From an uncultured Clostridia bacterium (GTDB taxonomy: Bacteria > Bacillota > Clostridia > Oscillospirales > Acutalibacteraceae), in NCBI GenBank assembly GCA_947589575.1, contig CANQBM010000001.1, positions 124,001-188,000 on the forward strand: a DNA stretch of 64,000 bases. Reading direction: 5' to 3'. Shown in pieces: positions 8,368-18,600 of the stretch (positions within the stretch are counted from its first letter, which is position 1; every line of letters starts with the position of its first letter). Made by a program: the position numbers and the translations under genes. The notes beneath the pieces were generated by a model. It saw only the letters and a list, made by a program, of their open reading frames with translations, had not been told where the DNA came from and did no database searches.

Positions 8368-10110
8368 TTATAATGATTTGATTCTGTAAACCTTAACACT
8401 GTGCTTTGGCAATGAAGCAGAAACGGCGGTCGCCGTATTTCTCTCGTCGCTCCAAAGGTCATGCAATTCGTACCGGTCTGACGGTTTCATATTTAAGTAT
8501 TCATCATCGAGCAGTTCGTTTAATTCCAAATGAACGCTCTTATTGCTTATAGATTTGTTAAACAGACACAGAGCGGTATCACCATTTGAAAGAGGTCTTG
8601 CAAGAACATCGACGCCCGTAATCTTTTTAATTCTCTTGGCAGGCTTTCCGAGTGTATCCTGGTCAATCGCAATAAGCTGTTTATTTGTAACAATCTTAAG
8701 AACCGGGTTGCCTTCAACAGCGTTATTGTTTCCGTCAACAAGCTTTCTTATATCATTACCAAGCATAAGGGGAGATGCCATCATGCACCACAGTGAGAAA
8801 TGCGCCCTGTTTTCATCTTCGGTCAGTTTACCGTTTCCGACCTCAAGCATATCGGGATCGTTCCATCCGCCCGGTCCCGCGTGTTTATAAAGCCTGATTG
8901 TAAATGCGTAAAGAGCGTAGATGCTTGTCCAGCTCGGTAAAATGTCATGTGTTGTGCGCCACATATTTCCGGCTTTTTTGCCCCAGTCCCAAGGCTTTGC
9001 CGTACCCCATTCGCATATGGAATAAACAATCGGTTTTTCAGTAGTATTAGTAAATTTTGCCCATTCCTTAGTTGCGTTTTTCAGCGCGTCGCCCATACGC
9101 TTGTACTGTATGTAGGAGGAGTCGGCGATGGTAGCAATAGGATTCTGAATTGTAATTATATTCTCGCCGTCCTTTAAGTCAACGATAATCTGCGTTCTTC
9201 CGGAGTCGCTGAAGCCCTTTCCCGGAGGGAAGAATATTTCATGAATTTTTCCATTGACGGTGACCTGGGCATAACTGTATTTTCTTCTGAATAACTTTTG
9301 ATGAACAACAGTAAGAGCGTATTTGCCTTTCGGAAGAGTTACCACTCTGAATGTTGCTGAGCCGGCGCCGTGATTAATATAACCTATAGCCTTTCCGCTT
9401 GGCAGTTCGGAAAGCTTGATTACTTTAGCTCTACCCGTAAATTCAGCGTCCTCGGGCTTTAAAATTTCTGTTGAGTTAAATGCCTGGGCGTCATCAATTC
9501 TGTTAAGCTCTATTTTTTCAATGGCAGGGCAGTCACCGCTGATAGGCTGGCTGTGGCAGAAATCATATTTAAAAAATTCACATCCCCACGATGCAAGAGT
9601 CTTTGCGTCAAGATCTTCATTGCCGAGGGAAGCGGGCATATCCTCACAGGTGAGACTGCCGTTTGACGAATAAAGTCCAACCTTCAGTCCAAGACCGTTT
9701 ATATCCTTAATAAGCTGTGGTATACCGCGGCTGAATGTTCTCAAATCACCCTGTAATTTACCGTCGGAATCGCGTAATGAACTCTGCCAGCAGTCATCAA
9801 GATTAATGAAAGTATATCCTGCTTCCGCAAGACCGCTGTCAACCATCGCTTTTGCTACCTCCATAATCATATCCTGGTCGATGTGATTACGAAATGTATT
9901 CCAGCTTGACCAGCCCATAGGCGGAGTTTTCGCAACACCGTTATCATAATCTTCGACTTCGCTGATGTCCATAGTAATCTTCCGGGGCATAGTTATTTTT
10001 TTTATTGCGCAAATCGGACATTTTCCGTTTGCCTTCATTACTAAAAACCATGAAACAAATAGTACGACTGAAATAATTATTATTGCCGCTAATACAATTA
10101 AAAATGTCAT
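8368..10110 (-). CDS. Membrane-anchored GH27 alpha-galactosidase with inserted beta-domain
   Basis: 580 residues. An N-terminal hydrophobic helix (about 2-26) is followed by a CPIC pair, suggesting a membrane-anchored protein rather than a freely secreted one. GH27 motifs are TPPMGWSSWNTF (near 62), INLDDCWQ, KVGLYSSNGSLTC, FFKYDFCH with nucleophile Asp183, and MWRTTHDI with acid/base Asp389, then WNDPDMLEVGNG. Between the nucleophile strand and the next barrel strand (about residues 215-335) is an extra beta-rich segment with VVTLPKGKYALTV and VDLKDGENIITI, resembling a CBM35-like carbohydrate-binding module. Removal of terminal alpha-galactose from galactomannan or raffinose-type sugars is the expected activity. 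It overlaps the upstream nucleotidyltransferase gene by four bases (ATGA). Confidence 0.88.
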   Translation of the reverse strand: MTFLIVLAAIIIISVVLFVSWFLVMKANGKCPICAIKKITMPRKITMDISEVEDYDNGVAKTPPMGWSSWNTFRNHIDQDMIMEVAKAMVDSGLAEAGYTFINLDDCWQSSLRDSDGKLQGDLRTFSRGIPQLIKDINGLGLKVGLYSSNGSLTCEDMPASLGNEDLDAKTLASWGCEFFKYDFCHSQPISGDCPAIEKIELNRIDDAQAFNSTEILKPEDAEFTGRAKVIKLSELPSGKAIGYINHGAGSATFRVVTLPKGKYALTVVHQKLFRRKYSYAQVTVNGKIHEIFFPPGKGFSDSGRTQIIVDLKDGENIITIQNPIATIADSSYIQYKRMGDALKNATKEWAKFTNTTEKPIVYSICEWGTAKPWDWGKKAGNMWRTTHDILPSWTSIYALYAFTIRLYKHAGPGGWNDPDMLEVGNGKLTEDENRAHFSLWCMMASPLMLGNDIRKLVDGNNNAVEGNPVLKIVTNKQLIAIDQDTLGKPAKRIKKITGVDVLARPLSNGDTALCLFNKSISNKSVHLELNELLDDEYLNMKPSDRYELHDLWSDERNTATAVSASLPKHSVKVYRIKSL

Positions 10111-11264
10111 AAAAGTCCTATCTCCTCAAAGTATGCAAGCTCCTGCCGTGCAAGGTCATGCGTATTTTTATTATCTATTTCACTAATTGCTTTGGACATA
10201 AATTTTTTTCTGTTTTTCAAGTTATAAAAAATTCTGTAGCACCATGCGTACGGCGTCAGCCACGGTCTGCCCTCAATAAATTTTATATAGTTTATATTTT
10301 TAAGTTTCTCGTAGGGAGGAAAAGCGAGTTTAAGCTTAAGCGCAAGCGGGGAAATGCTCTTGTTTTTTTCCATTTCCTTTCTCACGGCTATTGCGCCTAT
10401 ATTTTCCTGCAAACTTCCAAATACACCACAGCTGCACAGGTACTGCTGTGTTTTTGAAGTGTCATCAATAAATCTTGAACCGACGTTAAACCATTCGGCG
10501 CATACGGAAAGAATAACCTTTGCAAATTTATCCAGGTTTAAACCCTCAAGGATACCAAGCACCTTGCTTATATCTATTTCCCGTTTTTTTTGCATAACGG
10601 CTAAGTCAAGTACATGCCTGATGCCGGCCCCGTAAAATTTAAAGTGATGAGCGGTGTGAGCAATCAGGTACGCTAAATGATAATTGTTGTCCAATACGCC
10701 TTTGTATCCGTCAAAAACAGCGTTTTCAAAAGCATTATCAAAGGCTCCGCCGAATTCACTGATAATTTGTGTATGCACCTCAAGAATGACGTTGTCTTTT
10801 CTGTAATTATATACAGGCCCGTTTTGTTCTGTGCATATAAAGCCGGCGTTAATAAGCAGCGTTTTAACCCTGTTTCTGTTTTCCTTGTCAATCAGCAGAT
10901 CTATATCGCCCATAGAACGGCTTTCAGGAACAGGGTAAAGATTTCTAAGTGCCGCTCCTTTAAAAAGGATATAACGTATTTTAGAGGCTTTAAGGACGGC
11001 GTCAACCTCGTCCATACATCTTTTTTGACATTCGTAAATATACACATAGTCAAAAAACTTGTTTTTAACAGAGTTTAAAAATTCCTTAGGTATAAGTTCT
11101 TTATATTTTGATTTGTTTAATACACAGCAGCAGACTCCTAAAAGATTGTGGTGCTTTGCAAGCCTGAACAGTTCCTGCCATTCAATTTCATCAAATACCG
11201 GAATATCAGATTCATCAAGGTAAGCCCTGCAAATTTCAATTAAAAGCGATTCTTCCTTTTTCAT
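10107..11264 (-). CDS. Uncharacterised nucleotidyltransferase family protein (NTP_transf_5-like)
   Basis: 385 residues, no signal peptide. The segment ILFKGAALRNLYP followed by SRSMGDIDLLID (around residues 97-125) is the signature of the nucleotidyltransferase-fold family PF14907: a K-G-x-x-L helix, then the G-D-x-D-L metal-binding strand. The rest is helical, with HTAHHFKFYGAGIRHVLD in the middle. Members are often near surface polysaccharide or peptide loci, and their substrates are mostly unknown. The start overlaps the stop of the upstream membrane protein gene (TGATG) and the end overlaps the GH27 start, so the three are translationally coupled. I cannot assign a substrate. Confidence 0.7.
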   Translation of the reverse strand: MKKEESLLIEICRAYLDESDIPVFDEIEWQELFRLAKHHNLLGVCCCVLNKSKYKELIPKEFLNSVKNKFFDYVYIYECQKRCMDEVDAVLKASKIRYILFKGAALRNLYPVPESRSMGDIDLLIDKENRNRVKTLLINAGFICTEQNGPVYNYRKDNVILEVHTQIISEFGGAFDNAFENAVFDGYKGVLDNNYHLAYLIAHTAHHFKFYGAGIRHVLDLAVMQKKREIDISKVLGILEGLNLDKFAKVILSVCAEWFNVGSRFIDDTSKTQQYLCSCGVFGSLQENIGAIAVRKEMEKNKSISPLALKLKLAFPPYEKLKNINYIKFIEGRPWLTPYAWCYRIFYNLKNRKKFMSKAISEIDNKNTHDLARQELAYFEEIGLL

Positions 11265-11767
11265 CAGAAAACTACCGCGCCGAAAATCAAGCTGAGTATT
11301 GTAATAATAAGTCCGGCAATAAATACTCCGACAGATATTACTCCAAAGCTCTTTTTCTTATCAAGGTGCAGGAGCGACGCGAGCAGCGCTCCTGTCCAGC
11401 CTCCCGTGCCGGGCAGCGGAATTGCAACGAAAATCAGAAGTCCCCATATCCCGTATTTATCAATTTTATCACGTTTTTTTAATGTTTTTTCTTCAAGGCG
11501 AAAAACAATATTTTTAAGTCCCGGTATCTTTTTAAATAGCTCAAATATCCAGTTGATTAACAGCAAAATAAACGGAATAGGCAGAATGTTGCCTAAAAAG
11601 CTGATGATAAAGCCTGCAAAGGGATTCATATTCAGCAGCACGATTGCCGTAAACATTCCGAGTCTGCATTCAAGAATGGGGAAAAGAGAGATTATAAACA
11701 CTACCAGCCAGTCCGGTATTCCGTGAGCTGTTAAAAATTCCTGTATTGTTTGGCAAATTTCTTGCAT
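11264..11767 (-). CDS. Small multidrug export family membrane protein (COG2426-like)
   Basis: A hydrophobic protein of 167 residues. The PILECRLGMFTAIVLLNMNP and VAIPLPGTGGWTGALLASLL segments match the Sm_multidrug_ex family (PF06695), which is distantly DedA-like. The family name suggests export, but the transported substrate is not established. ATG at 11765-11767 is preferred over the one at 11771-11773 because AAGGAG lies 8 bases before the former but only 2 before the latter. It is the second gene of a four-gene operon (Nudix fusion, this gene, nucleotidyltransferase, GH27). Confidence 0.75.
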   Translation of the reverse strand: MQEICQTIQEFLTAHGIPDWLVVFIISLFPILECRLGMFTAIVLLNMNPFAGFIISFLGNILPIPFILLLINWIFELFKKIPGLKNIVFRLEEKTLKKRDKIDKYGIWGLLIFVAIPLPGTGGWTGALLASLLHLDKKKSFGVISVGVFIAGLIITILSLIFGAVVF

Positions 11768-11798
11768 TATCATAACTCCTTGCAGATATTATTGAAAC

Positions 11799-12527
11799 TT
11801 ATTTCGGAATATAATTATTATTAACTAAAAATTTTCTTGCTTTTTTTAATATTTTTTTATCATTTTCAAATTTGAGTTTAGGCATTGCGCTTTGATATGG
11901 AAGCCAGATATAGTCGTCAATTTCTTCTTCCTGGATTTTGGTACCCGTATCGTCTGTGGTAGCTACAAATATAGACACTATTTTGTCAATATTATTTTTA
12001 ATTTTATATTTTGATAAACCTTCAAAGCCCGAATGTATTTTAATATGGATTCCTGTTTCCTCCAAAACCTCACGTACAGCGGCATCATATTTTGTTTCGC
12101 CTTTTTCAAGGTGGCCTTTAGGGAAGCCCCAGTTTGAGGAACGTCTGTTTTTTATCAACAGATAGCGAATACTGCCGTTAATATTGCGGTAAACAATCGC
12201 GCCGCAACTCGTTTCATACAAGCATATTAATTTATATTCCGGAAAATCTCTTTCTAAATTAATTTTTTCAAGAATATCAATATTAATATATCGTGAACTT
12301 TTTGAAGACAGTATCCATATTTTATTTTTGCTATTATCCCGCGGCTCTAATACAGCAACGATCCTACCGTCAAAATTATTTACCGCATGGTCGATTCCGA
12401 GAATAAATGCGTACTCGTTCTCAGGCGTGTCATATATTAACGCGAAATTGAGAGGGTAGGTAAATCCTGTATCTTCGGTGAAGCCGATAGGTTTAACAAC
12501 CTTTGCTCTGACACAGCGTCCAAGCAT
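11799..12527 (-). CDS. Pyrophosphatase-like domain fused to a Nudix hydrolase
   Basis: 242 residues in two parts. Residues 1-95 resemble the inorganic pyrophosphatase fold as seen in clostridial homologues: TYPLNFALIYD in place of YPVNYGY, then YAFILGIDHAVNNFDGRIVA. The acidic metal-ligand cluster looks incomplete, so this half may be inactive. Residues 105-235 form a Nudix domain with the full box GHLEKGETKYDAAVREVLEE and TG after it, preceded by WGFPKG. The W-x-F-P-K-G form is typical of Ap4A-type hydrolases, so a dinucleoside polyphosphate or related nucleotide is the likely substrate. RBS GGTGGTGATG precedes the ATG, and it heads the operon that ends with GH27. Confidence 0.75.
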   Translation of the reverse strand: MLGRCVRAKVVKPIGFTEDTGFTYPLNFALIYDTPENEYAFILGIDHAVNNFDGRIVAVLEPRDNSKNKIWILSSKSSRYINIDILEKINLERDFPEYKLICLYETSCGAIVYRNINGSIRYLLIKNRRSSNWGFPKGHLEKGETKYDAAVREVLEETGIHIKIHSGFEGLSKYKIKNNIDKIVSIFVATTDDTGTKIQEEEIDDYIWLPYQSAMPKLKFENDKKILKKARKFLVNNNYIPK

Positions 12528-12557
12528 AACATCACCACCAAATATATATATAGATTT

Positions 12558-12586
12558 ATTATATATAATTTGTCTAAATATTACAA
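12558..12586 (-). promoter_or_regulatory. Sigma-A-type promoter of the Nudix/GH27 operon
   Basis: On the minus strand TTGTAA (12581-12586) is followed after 17 bases by a perfect TATAAT (12558-12563), giving a leader of roughly 25 bases to the Nudix start codon. Confidence 0.6.
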
Positions 12587-12618
12587 GACATTATTTTTTA
12601 ATATTTATATATAAAACA

Positions 12619-12648
12619 AGCCGGCAGAAAAATCTGCCGGCTGTTTTA
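12619..12648 (-). terminator. Intrinsic terminator of the giant minus-strand gene
   Basis: A perfect 10-bp stem AGCCGGCAGA (12619-12628) pairs across a four-A loop with TCTGCCGGCT (12633-12642). T-rich flanks are present in both directions. It lies about 40 bases past the stop of the giant gene. Confidence 0.8.
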
Positions 12649-12681
12649 ATTAGTTTTGACTTTATTAACGCTTAAACATTA

Positions 12682-15600
12682 TCAACTTCCGATTTGTTCA
12701 AGAAGCTCGACAAGTTGGGAAATAACCGTATCGGTATCATTCTGAAGAATTCCCAATACTTGACTGATCATATTGGAAACACTGTCAGATACGCCGTCGC
12801 CGAGCAGACCGCCGATAAGAGAATTTATCTTATCAAAGTTGTCACCGGAATTAATTGTGTTAATTAAGTACCTGAGAACTGCGATTAATGTCTCAGACGA
12901 ATCACCCTGAACAAATACTCTCGGTCCGAAGGTTGCTGCCTGTGAAGAACTTACGATTGTTGTACCGTGGCTTGCAAGCTGTAACCAGTCAACATCGTTA
13001 AGTTTAAGTCCGAGCGGTGTACCCTTAATCTTAATCATACCGAGGACGCTGTTAACAAGAGGAATAATTGCGTCAGCGCCGAGTATCGGCTTTAATGTCT
13101 TGTTAAGGTCATAAATGTCAAGTGAGAAGTTTGTTACGCCAATCTTTGAAAGGATGCTGTTAAGGTCAACATCAAGCGAATCAAGGATTGTTGTAAGAAG
13201 TGAGTTCAAATCAACAACAGGTCTGATTGCGTCAACAAGTGCTGATACAGGAGTCAGAAGGTTGTCGATAATCTGGCAGAGTCCGTTGTTACCAATGAAG
13301 AGTGCCAGGTTAGGAATAACTGCAGCTACTGTCTGAAGCGGTGCAGCGAGGATATCCTCAACCTTATCCCAAAGAGGATTAATGATGTCAAGAAGAATTG
13401 CATCATATTCCTTGCTCATATCCTGTCTGTACTGATACTGTGTCTTAATGTTGTACATTGAGAATGCTTCCATAAGCGGAACGATTGATGATGAGTAACC
13501 GTTTGAACCTGGAAGTCTTACAATATCAAAGAGACCAAGGTAAGCGTCGTTAAGAAGGACGTCAAGCACACCGTAGAGTGGACGGAGTACAGCAACGAGT
13601 GCGTGGAAGAAGCTGTCTCTGTCTGTAACGCCCCACTTAAGTGAGTCTTTGTTTACGTTAGCCCATGAGCCCGCAGCAGAAATAACCGACGCCGCGTTTT
13701 CAAACTTCTGTCCGTATCTCTCGTCAACAAGAAGGTTTGCAACATTGCTTGTTGAGAAGTCGATATTTGTCTGCGCAAGAAGCTGTGTAAGATTTAAGTT
13801 ATCATTAATCTTAACGCCTTCGATTGCACCGTAAAGACCCGTTGCAAGACTGCTGATAATGCTGTCCTTAAAGAGCGCCTTGCTGATTGTTTCGTTAAGG
13901 TCAATCAGACTGCCGATTAATCCGTCAAGCATAGGAGGAAGTGACTTAAGGAAGTCAACGTCCATATTCTCCGGATAAGAGAAGCTGTATGTACCTGTCT
14001 TATAGCTGGTGTAATCCCAGAAAGCATTCTGCGGATGACCGTCTAAGAGATAGAATACGGCGGCAATAATCTGATCTGGTGATGCTGTTCCTATTGTATT
14101 GAATACACTTGCTACGATTGATTTAATCATATCGTTTTTAGCAACAGCGTCGATTGAGCAGATAAGATTCTTAAGTGTTGAAGAATTGTTTACAAGGAGA
14201 TTTGCAATGTAACGAAGAACAGTAATAAGTACCTTGCCTTGATCAACATTGCCAACCTTTTTACCTGTTAAGTACTTGCCGTTAGCGCCGGTTGCCTTAC
14301 TTGTGTACTTCATCTTGGTACCGAGGCTTATAAGCGCGTTCCAGTTAATATCAGCAAGCTGGATTTGACTTAAGTAAGGATTGTCAAGACCAGAAAGAAT
14401 CATGTTGACAAGAGGAATAATCATATCCTGAAGCGGCGCTCCGAGGAGTTCCTCAATAAGATCGCCGATAGCGAATGAGCCCTTACCGGTCAATCCTGCA
14501 ATATCCGTTATAGGAGCAAGCAGATTGCTTACAAGCTGGATAAGACCATCCGAATCAAGATACATTGCTACATTCGGCAGAAGCTTTGTGAGCGAATCTA
14601 TAGGATTAGCGGCAAGCTTGTTAAGGAAGGAGCTGTTTGAATCGCCGATAAGCGGATTTAAAATATCAAGTAGGAGATTATCCTTAGCCTTTGCAACGTC
14701 CTTTCTGTACTTTGCGTAGCTTGAAATGTTTGAACATTGAAGTGCCTCAAGAAGAGGAATGATTGCGCTGTTATAACCGTTTGTACCTTCAATCTTAAGG
14801 TCCTTAAGATTCTTAAGAGATTTGAAATCAAGTCTAAGCTCTGATGATCTTGAACGCTCACGGTTGCCCTCATATTCTCTGAACTTCATTCTGAGAACGC
14901 CGTCCTTCATACGATATGAGAACTTGAGCTGAATAGGAGCTTTCTTGTCGTTTGAAATCTCAACTATTTTTACTGTGTAAGGTACATTGAGCGAGCAGAT
15001 TATGTTGTAAGCAGCCTCATTAATCTTAAGTGTACCTTCATTAAGAAAGATATTAAGAACATTGTAGAGAGGACGGAGAACAGCGGCAAGTGCGTTTACA
15101 AATCCCTGCTGAGCTTTTTCCGAACCGTCTTTGAAGCCCCAGTTTATATTCTTTATATTCTTCCAGCTTGAGTGAGATCTAATGGTTTTTGCAGCTGCTG
15201 TGAATGTTTTGCCGTAGCTCTTATCTGTAAGTATTTTAGCAACGTCCTTTGTGGATGTTACGATACCAAACGACTTGAGAACATTCTTGATTGTTGGATC
15301 GAGTCCGTCAAGCGCTCCGTAAAGAGCAGTAGCAATTGTGGTTACTAAGCTGTTTTTAAACAAGTTCTTATCAATAATTGCCTGAAGATTGTCACCGCCG
15401 AGGTCAACACCGAAGGAGCTGAGAAGCGGGAAGATAGCGGAAATTAATTGATCAAGGCTGTCAACACCATTGTCAGCCATCTGTTTTGTAACACCTGCCG
15501 GATAATAGAAACCGATTGCAGCCTTTTGCAGATATTGTGAGAATGTCCAGTAAGCAAGTGTAGGACTGTCTGTTGCTTCAAGGATTCTGTTAAGAAGAGA

Positions 15601-18600
15601 TAAAATATCCTTTGCGGTAATTTTATTTTCCTTAATTAAATCAATGATTGTAGAAACTATATCCGCGCCGATAAGGTCCGCGAGAGCGGCGAGATTGCTG
15701 TTATCCAGCAATACCTCAAGCAGGTACTCAACGAAGTATACAAGAGCTCCGGCAGGAGTCTTAGCGGTGCTGAGCTTATACCAGTTAATCTGTTTAAGCG
15801 TTATTTCGGTGCTTGCGAGATAACTGTTTATAATAGGTATAAGGTTTGAACCTGAAAGAGGATATGTGTATTTACCCTTACCGAGTTTAATGTTGTTTGT
15901 GTTTGAATACTTGTTAAGCTTATTAGCAAGGTCGTTAATTACTTTTTGAAGAGTAAGTGATGTAGGTAAGAGCTCATCACTCTTTATTGCGAATATCTTA
16001 CCCAGACCTTTAACCTCATTGACAAGAGGTGATATTGCACCTTTAAGAATTGATGCGATTGTTGCGCCGTGCTTGTCATCAAGGAGACCCGCTATACCCT
16101 GAATGGATTTGATAAGTGTTGTAGCCGGCTTGTTAAGGAAGAGATTTAACCATTCTGAAACCGGTTTAATGATACCGAGGAGAACCTCATCGTGGTATCC
16201 GTCCTTTGTTACCTTAAACTGAGCGGCTGTGTCAATTTTAATGCCGTTCTTTTCGCAAAGAGCGTTGAGAATAGGTGAAACGACTGTGCCGTACCAGTTA
16301 GTGTCAATCAAAATAACACTAAGTATTGATGTAACAAGTCTTAATGAAGCCGCAAGACCGTCATAGAAAGCATCCTTATCGCCTGCTTTGATACCCCAGT
16401 CAAGCTTAATCTTGTAATCGCCTCTTGATGTTTGAGCGGCTGCGTTATGCCAGCAGTTGTAGTCTGCGAGCTTTTTCTGAACCTTATCGTATCCGTCAAG
16501 TCTTATGCCGACCGCATCCGGAGAGATGAGACCCTCGATTGCTTCAACAAGCAGGTTGTACTGAGCTTTCTTTCCGTTGTCAAGAGTATAAGTGTCATAG
16601 AAATCAGAAAGGAGATTTTCAACAATATTTTCAATTAACAGGAAGGTTTCAACAACAAGACCCGTAAGGGAGTCGTTTGTATAAACTTTCTTGGCATTTA
16701 CATTACCCTTTGAATCAGGTTTATGTGTTTCGGAGCCTGTGATATAAAATACATATGAATTGAAAACTTTACCAAGCTCTGTATAACAATCGTTGCCGAG
16801 ATAGTTTGAGAAGAAAGTAACTATACCTGCGAAAATATTAGTGGTATCGTTTAATTTGAATCCGTTAAGACTGCTGTCTGAAAGGAGAGATGAAATCATC
16901 TTATCGAGATTATTGATAAGATCTGTTGTATTGCTTAATTCAGCTTTTGTGTAATTGCTCTTGTCAGCGGCGGGAGTCTTGGCTGCCTTCGGCTTGTAAA
17001 CAGGACTCTTATTTGAGCTGTTACTGCTTGAGGAGCTGTTGCCGTTTCCGCTGCCGTTATCCTTGCCGAAATTATTAACAAGATTCTCAATCGCGGTTAT
17101 CAGAGTTTTTATATTTGAAAGCAAGAAATAAGCATTATCCTTTGAAAGACCTGTAAATCCGTTATCGCGCTTTTCAAATGTGAATGAGAATTTGCTGTTT
17201 CGGTCAACCTGGAACACACCGTTAATAACGTCGGTGATGATACTTGTTTTACCGAAACCGCCGAGTGCGGCAAGAAGGTTGCTTATAATAGGTATAGACT
17301 GAGTAATTTTATTATCAGTTGAGATGGTGTTATTTACAAGGCTGATTACAGCGTTAATCCAGTCGTTGACAAATATATCGGCGAAACAATCAAGAATGTC
17401 AACCGATCTGTCGCTCTTGTCGCTTCCCGCGAATGATTTGAATTTTTCAAGTGAAGCGTTTCTTGTATAACCACTGTCATTTGTAAATATTTTTCCGTCA
17501 TAGCAGTATACCCATGCGTTTTTATCAACGCTGTATTTATCTGCCGCCAGATTTTCCATGAGGTCAAACAACTGAGGAATAGCAACGAAAATGTTGTTAA
17601 GACCTTTGCTCTCAGTTTTAAAGTTTGCGTCTGAAGGCTCACACTTAATCTGGTCTCTGAGTTCGGGAGTATTTACATATGTGTCAACAGCATTTGTAAA
17701 GAGTGTGGCGATCTCGGTAATAACCTCGCCTAACGCCTTGCCTGTTGTTTCATTTTTAAGAGCATTAGAAAGTATTTTTTCAAGGTCGGAAACTTCAGCG
17801 TCGCGCAGAGCCTTGTCGGCAACATAAATACCTGTAAGACGAGGAACGCTGCTTTCGTATGTGAATGAACAATTAAATGCAACATCAGGATAATCATTAG
17901 TAAACGCTTCTGCATTGCTGTATGATTTATCCATATATAAGTATGATGTGATTTTGTCATCAACAATTACTGCTTTGAGAGGATTACCTTCCGTATCAAC
18001 AACAGTATAGTTTTTAAAGTCGTTTACTTTAAGATCGGCAATATTAAAGTTCTTTACAATAAGATCGCTGCCGCTGTACTCTTTGAAAGTAACTGTTTCC
18101 TGGTCATAGTACTCAATGCCCTCTGACTCTTTACCGTATAATAACCAGTGCATTAAGTCGGGAAGAAGCTCGTTCAGATCCCAGCGGAGCTGGTCAATAC
18201 CGATATAAGAGCCAACCTCTTTTGTTGCAGTAGCAAGTAATCCCTGCTGAAGCACACTGTAAAGAAGGCCTTTATCTTCGTTATTATTGAATATTACAGG
18301 CTCAACAAGCTCGTCAATAAGTACAACCAGTATGGGCATCAGCTCAAAGAGCGTTGCAACAGGAGAATCAACAAGTCTTGCCCATATATCCTTAAGAGCG
18401 GCGTTGAGCTCAACAGGTGTTTCAAGAAAGCTATTGAGAATATCGGTTACGGATTTGCCCATAAGGTCCATATCCAAAATCTCAAGAACTTTATCGTTCA
18501 GTATAGTGTTGAGAAGATCTGTACCCACCTGACCTATAAGGTCGTAATCGCCGTTGAGAATAGCCTCCTGCTCCGGAGTGAGAACAACTTTTATGTCTCC

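Noticed and set aside
13040-16400. Repeated blocks in the giant gene as a possible CRISPR or DNA repeat array
   Set aside because: Similarity is at protein level, in frame, with units over 1.3 kb and low DNA identity. There are no short identical repeats with spacers.
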